A DNA stretch of 64,000 nucleotides from Chrysomallon squamiferum (taxonomy: Eukaryota; Mollusca; Gastropoda; Neomphalida; Peltospiridae), in assembly GCA_012295275.1 (NCBI GenBank), contig CM022673.1, positions 4,562,605 through 4,626,604 on the forward strand, given 5' to 3'. The translations under genes and the position numbers were made by a program. The notes under the pieces are model-generated. The model was given only the letters and a program-made list of their open reading frames with translations. It had not been told where the DNA came from and did not search any database. The number at the start of each line of letters is the position of its first letter. The stretch's first letter is position 1. Of this stretch, positions 12,914 to 25,136 are shown piece after piece.

Positions 12914-12990
12914 TGTTGACGGTGCAAGGATCACCTTCCATGTTCTCCCCAATTCGAAGCTGAATGCCACACAAGTAGCTGAAGAAGCAG
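12914..12990 (+). CDS. PTPRN: IA-2/phogrin (PTPRN-like) internal exon, membrane-proximal ectodomain part 1
   Basis: Internal exon of the receptor-type tyrosine phosphatase-like protein IA-2/phogrin, a transmembrane protein of neuroendocrine secretory granules. The acceptor is TTTCTTCCAG ending at 12913 and the donor is GCAG|GTATGT at 12991. The exon is 77 bp: one base finishing a codon, 25 codons (VDGARITFHVLPNS..., ending VAEEA), and one base starting the next, so it enters in phase 2 and leaves in phase 1. The peptide aligns by eye with the human segment PALTFRIR...VTQQA just before the membrane. LNATQ holds an N-glycosylation sequon, as does the matching human stretch. The reading frame stays open upstream of the acceptor, giving an apparent Met start at 12843, but that part is intron-like, so this is not a first exon. 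The preceding exon was not found in the window. Identity rests on joining this exon to the next ones; alone it would be too short to name. Confidence 0.82.
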
Positions 12991-13479
12991 GTATGTTGAT
13001 TTTTTATTTTAATATACCACATCTTTGTGTTGTATATCAGAAATATGTAAATACCAGCAGGTGTGATATGTTCTGAAAACTGCCTCGTTTGAAAAAATAA
13101 ACATTCTTCTGAAGTGGATGTTCACTAAAAAATGTCTTTTTATCAAATTATTTTAGTTTTAAGCATGGATTTAAAATTTGTATACAGTTTTAATGGCATA
13201 AATCAGATTTGGGTTCTGGTTAACATTTTGAGTTAATGCTCTGTTCCACTCAAAAACAGTGTGTATTGACACACAAGTATGCTAATAATATGTAGTTATT
13301 CTTTCAATAAGTAAATAATAATTGTAGTGTAATAAATGTTCCTTACTGAAATCTTCCTTAAAGATCAGTCTTTGTCAAATCATCCAATGGTTTTGATCCC
13401 ATCCCCCTCAGATTTTCCTCTAACTTTGTATTCATGTTCCCTTGTAATAAGATATTTGTAAAATATTTGGTTTCTAATG

Positions 13480-13612
13480 TTAATGATCATGGTTCAAATC
13501 CATCTCTGTGGAGACTGGGTGAACAATTACATTATTTAAGTCACCATAACTAGCGTATTTCCCAATCTAGATACTGTTCCACAACTGATGTATCAGAGTC
13601 CTAGATTTCAAA
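13480..13612 (+). mobile_element. Diverged SINE-like repeat with box B
   Basis: GGTTCAAATCC at 13491-13501 fits a pol III box B (GGTTCRANTCC). It is followed by CCCAATCTAGATACTG, CCACAACTGATGTATCAGAG, the same body segment seen in the copies near 3.7 kb and 22.5 kb. Confidence 0.55.
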
Positions 13613-14794
13613 AAAAAAAAAAAAGTTTAATAAGTAAATATAACCTTCACAAAAGTAATTGTGAATGTTTTCTCTAGTATGATTGTTACAAAATCAAACT
13701 TGTATATTATTCTTAAAGATTATTGTATTATTTATTTATTATCATTATTGTTATTGTTATCATTATTGTTATTATTTGTTGTCATTGTTGTTACTTTTTA
13801 TTTACATGTTTCAGTGTGTTCTTTTAGCTATAAAATATCATTTTCTAAAATGTATATGAATGTTAAATAACACAGATGTTTATACATATATTTGTTGTCA
13901 TTGTTTTGATTGTGGTTTTTTTTATTATTTAAATGTATAACTGTGATGTTTTAACCACAGAATAGTATTTTCTAGCATGTTTATGAATGTTAAAGATGTT
14001 TTATATGTATTTGTTGTCATTGTTTTTTGTTTTTATTTAGATGTATCAATGTGATGTTTTAACCACAAAATGTTGGTAAGCCATTAATTCAGGGCTTTTA
14101 AGGTTTGCATGATAAAACTTGAAAAACTAACTTAGAGAGGTGATGGTTAATTAATTAATCTATTTATTATATTTTTATTGTTATTATAACTATTTATTTA
14201 TTTATTTATTTATTGTATTTTTATTTTTATAATTACTTATTTATTGATTTATTATATTTTTATTGTATATATATTTATGTATTATTATTATTATTTTATT
14301 ATTTTTTTATTATCATTATTTATATTGTTATCATTATTGTTATTTGTTTTTATGATTATTAAAATAATTATTTACTAATAAAATCTATTATATTTTAATT
14401 AAAAATAATTGTTTTTTTATTTATTTTGTTAATGTTTTCTTTGGTAAATTCTTTTTTATTAACATTCTTCAATTTCTGTAGATACCTGAAAATCTTATTA
14501 AATTTAATTCCTTAAATATTATTGATTTACTGCTTTTCAAAATAACAATATAACTTTTAATCTTTCAAAAATTCTATTAATTCACAATAACTGATATTTT
14601 AATTAAAGAAAAAGACAGACGTTCTTTCAAAGTATTATTAAATTAGACAATCTGTTATGTCAGATGTCACATTTATAAAGATTTAAATTTTTTGTTTATG
14701 TAATCAGCATAAAAAAATATATATATATAAAACTAATTATATATATAAAAAATAACAATTAATTTAAAATTTGCAAAAAAAACTATCTCCAACA

Positions 14795-14955
<161 letters not shown>

Positions 14956-15169
14956 ATAAGAAGACTTAATATGGTGGAGATTAGAATTAATATATATAAA
15001 TATATGTATTGTGTGATAAAAAAATTATAATAATGCATTTTTGAAATTCAGTCCATATAAAAGTCAGTATGAAGACTCATTTTTCTTCTTTTTTTTAAAA
15101 TTAAAAATATTAAGACTAAAAATGGAAACTAAAATAAGATTTTCCACTTAAGCAGTAAGCTGTGTCTCT

Positions 15170-15310
15170 GTGACTGTGACACGTTCCCACTTTGTGCTCA
15201 CCCACAACCTTGACAACCCATTTTTACGATGGGTCAACAAAATAATTAAATACTGCTTGAGCATCTGTGAACCAAAATGTATTTCTGAACCTAATTAGGC
15301 TTATTATGTG
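15170..15310. other. Higher-complexity non-coding island
   Basis: Non-repetitive block with ACGTTCCCACTTTGTGCTC and an ACCTAATTAGG homeodomain-like palindrome near 15290. Stops in all frames. Confidence 0.35.
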
Positions 15311-15634
15311 CAATTTACACCTCTGCAGAATCTTCTAACACTTTTTTTTTTTTTTTCCTGGTTGTGGTTCTGTTTTTCTTTTTCTTTGTCCATATACGTA
15401 AGGTTCGTGTTTGATAATATGATGTATATCCAGGAAACAAGCGACAGTGTTGTATTGTGTTCTGTGTGAAAACTTGAGACCTGCGAGATTTGACACTGGC
15501 TAAGTTTTTAGTCTCCCCAGTCTTTTCTTCGGCTGCAGGCTTACTTCTAATGATGCAGAGTCTAAGGCAGGAAAGACCAGCAAGCCCAGAGTCTCCTCTT
15601 CTTTTGTATTTTTAATGAGAGCCAATTTGTGGAT

Positions 15635-15890
15635 AGGGCAAGAGAGAAAGAGACAGAGAATGAAAGACAGAGAGAGAATGAGAAAAGAGAGAGGAGGCAG
15701 AGAGAGAGAGACAGAGAGAGAATGAGAGAGGAGAGTTAGAGATGGGAGGGCAAGAGACAGAGAAAATGAAAGATAGAGAGAATAAGAAAAGAGAGAGGAG
15801 AGGGAAAAATGTGGGAAGGAGAAGCAAGAGACAGAAAGAGTAGAAAGAAAGAAAGACTGAGAAAAGACAGAAAGGGAGAGAAAGTGAATG
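15635..15890. repeat. 260-bp homopurine (GA-rich) tract
   Basis: Almost only A and G on the + strand, made of GAGAGAGAATGAGAAAAGAG-type units repeated irregularly. It causes long Ser/Leu-rich ORFs on the - strand that are not genes. Confidence 0.9.
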
Positions 15891-16188
15891 AGTGTGTCCA
15901 TGATTTTTCTCGAGGGAGTCGAATAATTCACAGGCAACATCAGGGCGTGGCATAATACACTGACAGTGTGTTCTGTGACAACCAAGATGTCTGTAAGAAT
16001 GTCTAACTGTTCAAGTGTTTGAGAAGAATATTTTTAAGAAATTACAAATATATTTTTTCTTCTTACAAAAATGTGTGTGGTTTTGTTTTAAAAAGATAAC
16101 GCTGAAAGAATCTGATGTTATTTTCTCTACCAGTCAAGTAACAAAAAAAAACTTTTTTAAATGTTCTTAGTGAAAATGGTCAGTGCTT

Positions 16189-16202
16189 GTTACCATAGCA
16201 AC
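16189..16202. promoter_or_regulatory. RFX X-box-like palindrome
   Basis: GTTACCATAGCAAC fits the X-box consensus GTNRCC-N(0-3)-RGYAAC with 2-bp spacing. Binding is inferred. Confidence 0.45.
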
Positions 16203-16809
16203 CAAATCCTTGTTATTCACCACCCAAATTTTGCCATCTTCTTAACAGCAAAACTGAGGTTATTATTTTTTTTTACAATTTCTTTCCCTTTTTGTTAAAG
16301 CATTTAGTTCAAAAACATTAACAATTCAAAAAAAATCAAAATTAAAAATGATGATGATAATGATGATGATAATAATATTGATAAAAATCTTCTAATCTTT
16401 AAAAATTAAAAAGAAAATGTCTTTCATTCTTCACAGCCATTTTCAATAGTCAACTTCGTTCAATATGAAATTTAAAAAAAACCCAAAACAAATCTTCAAA
16501 AAGATGTTTTTTATTTAATTTATCTGTATCATTTCTGTTACTTCATTTTATATTATTACTTTAACCTCTTTTTTTTAAATTTATTTGGGAACAAGAAAAC
16601 ATTATAAGATTTAGAGCTTGATAATGTGTTTCATGTATGTTTGTAATTAATACTTGTGTTAGAGAAATCACCATGATTTTGAAAAAATTATTAAATAGAT
16701 GAAAGAACATAAAAAGAGAGAGAGAAATAGTAAATATTTGTTTTAAATGTCACCAAACAGCCATGTTAATATCAGTTCTGAAACTGAAACACCAATAGAT
16801 AGGACAGAC

Positions 16810-16813
<4 letters not shown>

Positions 16814-16853
<40 letters not shown>

Positions 16854-16918
16854 GAGACATACAAAGACATACAATTTATAAGGTGAGAGATACAAATAAT
16901 TTACATTTTTATATTTAG

Positions 16919-16983
<65 letters not shown>

Positions 16984-17095
16984 GTTGTCTCTCTCTGTGT
17001 ATGTAAGCATGTGTGTGTGTGTGTGTGTGTGTGTGTTTTATATATATATATGTTTGTGTGTGTGTATATATATGTTGGTGTGTGTGTGTGTATAA
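16814..17095. repeat. (GA)n / (CT)n inverted pair plus (GT)n, (AT)n
   Basis: (GA)n at 16814-16851 and (CT)n at 16920-16979 lie head to head around 68 bp of spacer. They are followed by (GT)n at about 17010-17036 and TA/TG runs to 17095. The long - strand ORF here is repeat-derived. Confidence 0.95.
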
Positions 17096-17099
17096 TTTG

Positions 17100-19239
17100 A
17101 TATCTCCAAATATCAGTCTCTTGCTCTTTCTCTCTTATTTTACCACTCTCTATTTCTTCTCTATTTCTCTCAAATTTTAAACAAAAAAAACAACTAAAAA
17201 ATTGTTTACTCCATTTGTTATCTGATGAGATTTTAATCCAGCAGTATTTAATAAGATTTTTCTCTTGCCTATGGCAAAACTGCAAAAGTTAAAAACCCTA
17301 TTTGTAGCAGTTGCTTTGTGTGGTTTTTACACGATGTTGACGTAACCATTAAAATATCAGTTTTCAGTGTTAACCAGAAATCACAGTAATACTAGAATTA
17401 TTTTATAGTTATTCAAATATTTCGTAACCAAAATAACAGCAATGCAAATAAGTATAATCATAATAGTCCTAAGGTAATATTTATATACATATTTCATATT
17501 GTTTAAAGAAAAAAGAAAAAAAGCAAACAATTATGATGATAACAAAATTTGCATTATTTATTAAAATATTACATGAATTAAATGGAATAGGTTGTATTTT
17601 TGTTGTGTGAAAATATTGTATTATTACTAGTTTTAATATTAATATAATTGAAATAAACTAAAATAAAAAAACTAAGTTTATAATTAAATCTTTTTAAAAA
17701 AGGCATATAAGAAATATATTTTACACCAAATAAAAATATGGAAATATTACTGTTATTGTTGTTAGTTATTGAAATAATATATAACTGTAACAGTCAGTTT
17801 TACAGGTAAATATTGAAAACAATCTCTAAATCGTACCAAAATATGTTCCGTGTATCAGAATTGTTATTTATTTTTGAAAATATATTTCTTTGTTTTAAGG
17901 AATTTTGTTTTTGTTTATTTCATTGGTTAGGTGTTTATTTTTAGTTTATTTGTCTGTTGATTAATTGATTGATTGATTTTTTTTTTTTTTTTTTTTTTTA
18001 AGTTCAAATTTCAGACATTTGTAATTAGAATATTAGAAATATTTACAATGTTTAAATTAACAACAAAGAAAGAAGAAAAAAAGAAAATTCTAGTTGATGA
18101 AATCAAATACTTTGAACTATTTGTGGTTTCTGTCAGCCATTTGTAATTAAAATATTAAAATGTTTACAAAAGAAAATTCTAGTTGAGGAAATATATTTTG
18201 AAAAACAACACTTTTGACTATTTACTGTTTTTGAAGTTACGATGATGTCAGCCATTTGTAATTAAAATTAGAGAAATTTACAGTTTTCAAATTAACAAAA
18301 AAAAAAAAAAAAAAATTGTATTAAAAAAAAAAAAAAAAAAAACTTCTTTGAGCAGTTTATTGTTTTTTAACTACTGGTAATTAGAGCTATGTTTCTGTTA
18401 ACAAAATATAAAGACATGTAATTGACCAAGCCATAGCAGTGTGTTTTCACTTAATTGTTTGTGAGTGAGACTCTTAACAGCCACCATGGCAACAAATGCA
18501 ACCCATGCATGTCTGAATCTGATTTTCTTTCAGAAAAACATTACAGAGATAACGTTTTAATATTACCTTCTTTTTTTTTTGCTTTTTTTTTTTATCTGAT
18601 TTTTACCTGACAGGTGAGATGTTATTAAGTATAATGTTCATCTAATGGGTTTCAATCAGATGACAGTTGATGTAAAGTTTCCTCATTTTAATCTTTTTTT
18701 TTTCTTTTTTTTTAATAATTAATTTGAGATTTGCTACTTGTGGTGTGGTTGCTGATTTTTTAATGCGATTTTCTAGCAGTTCAGTAATAACAGAATAAAT
18801 ATTTGACAAAGAGAGCTTCCCTGCAGAACCATACATTCTTATGTCATTCACAAATTTTAAATGGAGAAGGAAAATGAATGTGTGAAGGTATGTACACTTT
18901 CCTTATGTTCATCTTTGTGTGTGTATTTAAATGTTTATTTATCAGATCAATTATGTGTATATGTGCTGACACAAACATACATGCACATGCACACACAGAG
19001 ACATATACATACACATATACTTAGTAACATGCATTCGTACATGCGTGAATTTTGTACTTGTGTGGTTTGTACATTACAATTCATCTATTTAAGGATATAT
19101 ATATATATATATATGGTAAGTAGGAAGGCAGATACAAGCAGATACAGGTCTGTGTCTGTCTGTGTGTCTGATGAGAGTGTGTAGGTGTAGACCAAACACA
19201 GAAATTCAACTTCACTCTGTCTGACCTGTGGCTGAGTGC
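17100..19239. other. AT-rich intronic stretch, no gene
   Basis: Contains a loosely repeated segment GTCAGCCATTTGTAATTA at about 18130 and 18248, poly(A) near 18296-18342 and (AT)n near 19095-19114. Only chance ORFs. Confidence 0.6.
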
Positions 19240-19760
19240 ACTACACTGAAATCTGTTCAGTGCAGGGTTTCGTTACACATTCACAGATCAACAGCCCTCC
19301 ACGAGTGATGTTAGCTGACATCTTTTTAACATTTATTACCATCATCAGCCAACATTTATGTCCAATTACCGCCTCATTCTTACAGCAAAGACAAGTATCT
19401 ATATGATCATAATTTGTAGATTGCATTCATCCATTATCTGCCACCATCCTTGCACCTCCAATCAAAATCCATTAACAGTCTTGTCATTTGCAATGCCAAC
19501 TTCGTAATTGTGCCCAGTGCCCATTGCCCTGTTGCAAAATGTCCATTTGCGGACTGGACAATCATGGCCGACCACAATTATCGTTTCCCTCACTATTTGT
19601 TTGACATAAGCGTCTACAATTTTCTCTTCATTTCGCAGAGCTGCGGAGAGCGGAGGTATGAATGTGATTTCATGAAGCTCACTTCCTGTCATGGCCACCT
19701 GCTATTTTGAATTACTATGCTCAGGGCTAAATTAAATGGCATCTATTGATTGGCTGAGTT
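19240..19760. other. Large higher-complexity non-coding island
   Basis: About 500 bp of mixed-composition unique sequence, for example CCAGTGCCCATTGCCCTG and AATCATGGCCGACCACAA. Overlapping open frames on both strands (86 and 78 codons) have no recognisable domain. One of the strongest candidates for a conserved element; a protein-coding origin is not supported. Confidence 0.45.
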
Positions 19761-20339
19761 GCCGAGATGCGAGAGGGAAAGAGAGAGAGAGAGAGAAAAA
19801 GAGAGATGAAGTGTTTTTAGCATTTCTCTGCATGGTTAATTTGTTGAAATGTTAAGTTATGTAATTTTAATACAAATGAAATTTACAGCATTTGCTTTCA
19901 TGGAGTCTCTTATTTCCTGCATCTTGATTCTCTTTTTAATTTTTTTAATATTTAATTTTTTTTAATATTTTAATTATTTTTGTATTTAATTTTTTTTTGT
20001 ATTTAATTTTTTTGTATTTTTATTAATTCTTTTTTTCTTAAATTTCCTTATTGATTGTTTTAATGAACAAATGATTGTAGTATAGTTAATATTACAGTAT
20101 CTACGGTATCAGTAATAATGATAATAATAACAAAGCTAATATTAATGGTTTCACCAACAGTTAATGAAAGTAGTAATATTTATAACAACACATAATTACA
20201 AAATTAATAGTAACAGTAATAAACACATTAATAATAACAGTAGCATTAAAATTAATAATGATGATAATAACAACATTAACATGCACTGTTTAAATACTTG
20301 TATTTATTTTTTTTAAATCTAATTTTTTTTTTTAATCTA

Positions 20340-20378
<39 letters not shown>

Positions 20379-21149
20379 ACACTTTTTTTTTCACATAAAT
20401 TGTCAGAGTTCATGTTCAACATCTTTTTTATTTTTTATTTTTTCCCATCTTAACTATAGTTAAACAGTTTGTAAGCAAAGGCTGCAGGAAAAACAAAATC
20501 ATTAAAACAAAATGTCTCTCATTCAGTTGATTATTGTTTTCCATTCTGCATTCCCAATCAATATCATCAAGTTATTATCCCCATTAAAATAAAACAAATT
20601 GTTGAACATCAGGCCAGTAGCAAATTAATCTGATATGCATAACATTTTTTTTAAAAATACAATAAAAAAACAATACCAGAAATATCAATATCATATTTTT
20701 TAACAGTCGACATTGTTTGTTGTTTGTTGTTATTATTATTATCTTATTCGTTTACTACTACTACTAATAATAATAATAATTATAGAGATTTTAAATAAAG
20801 CAAAACAATTAAAAAATGGAAATATATATTGTTTTTTATCTTTAATCTGGAATGTTTTTCAATGTCAGCTAACATATATTTTTTTATTATTATTTTATTA
20901 TTTTTTTTAAGAGACCCCCCCCCTTCCAGTTACTTTAAAAAACAAAACAAAACAAAAAAACACCCATTATTTAAAAACAAGCTAATCTAATTTTCTTTCT
21001 TTCAATTCAAAAACATACATTTTCTTTTTGTTTGGTTCGGGGTTTTTTTTTTCCTTTTCTTTTCTTTTCTTGGATGAAATCTAGGTACATTTGCACTTGT
21101 GAATTCTTAAACATCTTTTACTCATTATTTCTGATTCTTGCGAACATTT
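19761..21149. other. AT-rich stretch, no gene
   Basis: GAGA patch near 19780-19806, TTTAATTTTT low complexity, AAT triplets near 20110-20280, and a 32-bp poly(T). Confidence 0.65.
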
Positions 21150-21480
21150 TCAAGAATTAATCACACTGCAGTCAGCGACAACTTTCCCATCTGGTGGGAA
21201 CAATGGACATGTCGGACAAGACTAAACTATAGTAGTTAAGACATTTCGCTGAAGAACACACCTGAGTATTTCTCAACAATGAATCTCATCTTGCGACATC
21301 CATTGTTGACAAGCAGTGGCAGGAAATGAATGCACGTGCTCAGAATGGCCGTGTTCGTTTAGTAGCTGGCATAATGACTTGTTACCGTGGCAACTTGTTT
21401 ACCTAATGTACAATGTGTATGCGTGCGTTGATCAGATGCCGTAGTTTAGTCAAAGAGTTTCTCTCTTATCGATCGATTTT
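21150..21480. other. Higher-complexity island with RFX X-box
   Basis: Unique sequence (TCGGACAAGACTAAAC, GAATGGCCGTGTTCGTTT) containing GTTACCGTGGCAAC at 21381-21394, a full X-box palindrome. Candidate enhancer or conserved element. Confidence 0.45.
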
Positions 21481-21895
21481 TACGCTGGTTATTGGTTTTG
21501 AATTTGTTTTTATTTATTTAAAAAAAAATGTTGGAAGTCCTGTTGATGGTTAAAATTGATGTGTTAAATTTTTATTTATTTATGTAAATTCCTGTTCATT
21601 TATGTTTTAATTTTTAATTTTTTTTTCTGTTTATTATTGTTTATTATTAATTATTATTATTATGATTATTATTATTATTATTATTATTATTTTATTTATT
21701 TTATGTTTGTTTGTTTGCTTGTTTGCTTGCTTGCTGTTGGTGCAGTTTACATCAATTTTGGTTAATTCTGTTGTCAGAAAGTAAATATAATACAATTTTA
21801 TTCATTAGAGTACATTCTTCAAAGCTAATTGCAATATAATATTTATTAACATTATCATGACTCACTTTTACTGTCATGGCTGGTATTGTAATAAT

Positions 21896-22195
21896 AAATT
21901 TCATTTTGTCTGTCTCTTTCTTTTCTTCTTTTCTATATTACATTGCTTATTCCAGATTTCATTTTGTCTGTCTCTTTCTTTTCTTCTTTTCTATATTACA
22001 TTGCTTATTCCAGATTTCATTTTGTCTGTCTCTTTCTTTTCTTCTTTTCTATATTACATTGCTTATTCCAGATTTCATTTTGTCTGTCTCTTTCTTTTCT
22101 TCTTTTCTATATTACATTGCTTATTCCAGATTTCATTTTGTCTGTCTCTTTTTTTTCTTCTTTTCTATATTACATTGCTTATTCCAGATTTCTTA
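21896..22195. repeat. 58-bp tandem repeat, ~5 copies, acceptor-like
   Basis: Near-identical pyrimidine-rich units ending TTGCTTATTCCAG; TCCAG recurs at 21951, 22009, 22067, 22125 and 22183, a 58-bp period. High copy identity suggests recent expansion. The three overlapping Phe/Leu-rich ORFs are the repeat read in three frames. Confidence 0.95.
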
Positions 22196-22300
22196 GTCTG
22201 TCTCTCTCTCTTTTCTTCTGTTCTACCTTGCATTGCTTATTTATGATTTCATTTCTTCTTTTATATCTCTTCATTTTTGTCTGACTTGTTACCTCTGTTC

Positions 22301-22513
22301 ATCTAGATCTTCATCTATATATATTGTTTTTGTTTTGTAATGGTATAATAGTACTCTGTGTTGATCATTATCTAGATCTTCATCTATATATATTGTTTTT
22401 GTTTTGTAATAGGTATAATAGTACTCTGTGGTAGATCATTATCTAGATCTTCATCTATATATATTGTTTTTGTTTTGTAATAGGTATAACAGTACTCTGT
22501 GGTAGATCATTAT
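22301..22513. repeat. ~70-bp tandem repeat, 3 copies
   Basis: ATCTAGATCTTCATCTATAT restarts at 22301, 22370 and 22441 (69 and 71 bp apart). Each unit continues through GTATAATAGTACTCTGTG and GATCATT. Copies are nearly identical. Confidence 0.93.
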
Positions 22514-22665
22514 CCCAATAGGTCACTGTTCCCATTATACTATTTACTATTCCTTCAAGTTCCCCATAACTAGTTTATCAAAGACTGTGGAATTTGTTTT
22601 CATGTCCATCAGTAGGTTCATTTAAAATATCTCTTGCTCTTTATTTCTGTTTTCCTTAACATTTA
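22505..22665 (+). mobile_element. Diverged SINE-like repeat copy
   Basis: CCCCATAACTAGTTTATCAA, AGACTGTGG and AAAATATCTCTTGCTCT follow the order of the molluscan SINE-like body. The 70-bp array above may have arisen from its 5' part. Confidence 0.45.
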
Positions 22666-23229
22666 TGTATAATATATAATCTTAAAGAAGTGTTATTAAA
22701 TAAAATGTATACCTACATTTCTAAGCTAAAGTTTTCAGACCTCATGAATTTTATTTATGATTTCTTAATACAACTGTTTATACATCAGTAATCACACATA
22801 TACATCCAGCTGCTGTCCTCTGCAAATTAAAACTGGACATAATTAAAAACAAAAACTGCAGGTCATCATTACAAAGGTATTGTAAATACGACCTCTCACA
22901 CAAAGCACACTGTGATGATTTGTTACACTAATTTCACACATTGTCATAGAACCAGATGAGAAAGTAATAACACTGTTCTTATTTCATACAAACATGTATT
23001 CTTCATGCGTATATAAGACATGTAATTTATGAGATTTAACACTGCCAGATGAATACAAGATTGTATTTCACACCTAGTAATTTGTATTTACTGTATTTGG
23101 TGTCAGGATTGCAAAATCTGGTGAACTCTGATATTCTGTTAATTTTCGTAAACTTTGCAGCACAGCAGAAAAGGAAATGATGTAGCAGCAAATATTTGTC
23201 TCAATTAGTAACCAATGTTATTCATTTTG

Positions 23230-23255
23230 TTCTTTCTGTACTCGTTTTTGTTTTT

Positions 23256-23301
<46 letters not shown>

Positions 23302-23457
23302 TGATGTAAAGAAAATTGTCCTGAATGTTTGTTTTGGGAATATTTTAATATTGTTCATTTTCTGTTTTATTTATTCTTTCTTTCTTTTTTTTTTTTAATT
23401 TTTGTTCCTTCTCTGCCTTTTTCTACTTTTGTGAAAATATTTTTTTTTTTTTTTTTT

Positions 23458-23489
<32 letters not shown>

Positions 23490-23515
23490 TTTTTTTTTTT
23501 AATTTTTTTTTCTTT
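23230..23515. repeat. Poly(T)-rich stretch
   Basis: A T run of 40 (23257-23296), then further long T runs to 23510. No gene. Confidence 0.9.
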
Positions 23516-24059
23516 GAGGTAAAATATTTTTCATGTAGTTTAATTTTCTTGTTATTATCAAATCACACTGAAAATGATTAAGAGCATGATTAATTGGTAA
23601 ACATGTCTAAATGTGAACATGACAAGATGTCAGTTTTGAAGAAAGGAATAGAAATATTTTAAAAACAAATCTTCACAAACTGTCATAGCCATGATTAAAC
23701 GATAAAAGATGAAAAAAAGAAATTTGAAAAAAGAAAAAATAATAAATACATTTTTTTTAAATGAATAGAGCATTATAGATATTCTGTCTTGAAGCAAAGA
23801 ATTATTAAAATGTAATCATAATAAATTTTTTTTTTTAAAATACCGATTTCCTAACATCAAATGATGATGATGAAATATAATAATATATTAAAAATAAATA
23901 TTAGGATTTTAAAAATCAAGCATCGTATATTTTCTCACTTTGATAGAAACAAATTGCAATTCAAAATACTAAATAATTTCTTTTTAAATCTTATTTTAAA
24001 ATGATGGAAACACTAACATTATGTTGGCTTTCACCAAAAAAAAAAAAAAATCTGAAGAT

Positions 24060-24280
24060 TTGTATCCCCATCAAGCCATAATCTTTATGCTAACAATGGC
24101 ATTTGTAAAGGGACTTAATTGCACTAAAGATGTCACGGAGTTAATACCCAAGTGATAATTGGGTTTGTCATAATTATTTACACAAAAATTGATGAAAGCG
24201 TGCAGCTCTAATTAGGGACCTACCTGCAGCCAGCCGTTCATCCCCAGATAATTACAAAATCCATGTTAGATAATTCATCA
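24060..24280. other. Higher-complexity non-coding island
   Basis: Unique sequence with TCACGGAGTTAATACCCAAG, GCTCTAATTAGGGACC and CAGCCAGCCGTTCATCCCC. Homeodomain-like TAATTA sites. Stops in all frames; candidate conserved element. Confidence 0.45.
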
Positions 24281-25048
24281 GGTGTCATTGTTTGTAACTA
24301 TGGTAATACACATGATGTGGTGTGTGTGTGTGTTTGTTTCTTTATGTGTTTTATGTGTATGCATGCATATATTTATGGTGTGCAGACAGTTGGTGTGTAT
24401 GTGTGAGTGTCTGTATGTGTGTGTTAGTGTTTCTTTTTGAATTTGAAGAAAACATTTTATTTTACATACAGTGTCTAAAGATATGATAATGCAAAAACTC
24501 ACCATTTTCATTTAAAAGTGAACGTCCTTTTTTGTTTGTTTTCTTTTTGCTACTTTTTATTAAGCAGAATTGGTTTTAATAATGAACAAGAGGTTTTAAC
24601 GGTCATTGAGTAACAATTATTATTTTATTCATTCAAATCTATCGTGTTATTTGCATGATGGAAATGTAATACAGCATACAGAATGCATCCTCACAAACTC
24701 GTTAATTTCTGAACAAGCATGATGGTTAGCAAAGGTCAATTTCTAAAACCAAATGAAACATTCACAAAGATTAATGTGCAGTTTTTTTGGCTGATTATTT
24801 GAACAGCAAGTTTCTTTTTTCTTTTTCTTTTTCAAATGTCATGTTGAAGAAGAATCTCAGGCTTGTTACTTATTGCCATACTTTATTGTTAGCAAACGCT
24901 GATACCCAAGAAAATACAGTCAGTATATTAGATGTAATAAATTCATTATATTTTAAAAAAATATGTTAAATAATAAGATTTAAACTGGTTCCAGCTTTTT
25001 TTTAAATTTTAAGATTTTACAATTTGTATTTTTCAGTTCTTATTTTGC

Positions 25049-25136
25049 AACTTTTAAATTTATATATAACAAAAACGATTTTATATATATATATATATAT
25101 ATAAAATTGTTTTTGTTATATATAAATTTTAAAGTT
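25049..25136. repeat. 88-bp near-perfect inverted repeat around (TA)n
   Basis: Left arm AACTTTTAAATTTATATATA, then ACAAAAACGATTTTA; the right arm is its reverse complement with one or two changes, closed by (AT)n. It could extrude as a cruciform or hairpin, or be a short foldback element. Confidence 0.85.

Noticed and set aside
15500-15985. 161-codon - strand ORF
   Set aside because: Ser/Leu-rich product of the homopurine tract; no domain and no splice context.
16743-17285. 180-codon - strand ORF
   Set aside because: Composed of (GA)n, (CT)n, (GT)n and (AT)n translations; not a protein.
19640-19656. 17-nt microexon between good splice-like sites
   Set aside because: Between the flanking IA-2 exons it would shift the frame and hit a stop within nine codons of the next exon; kept only as a note in the island finding.
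21857-22284. Three overlapping Phe/Leu/Ser-rich ORFs of 106-129 codons
   Set aside because: They are the 58-bp pyrimidine repeat read in three frames; no non-repeat coding content.
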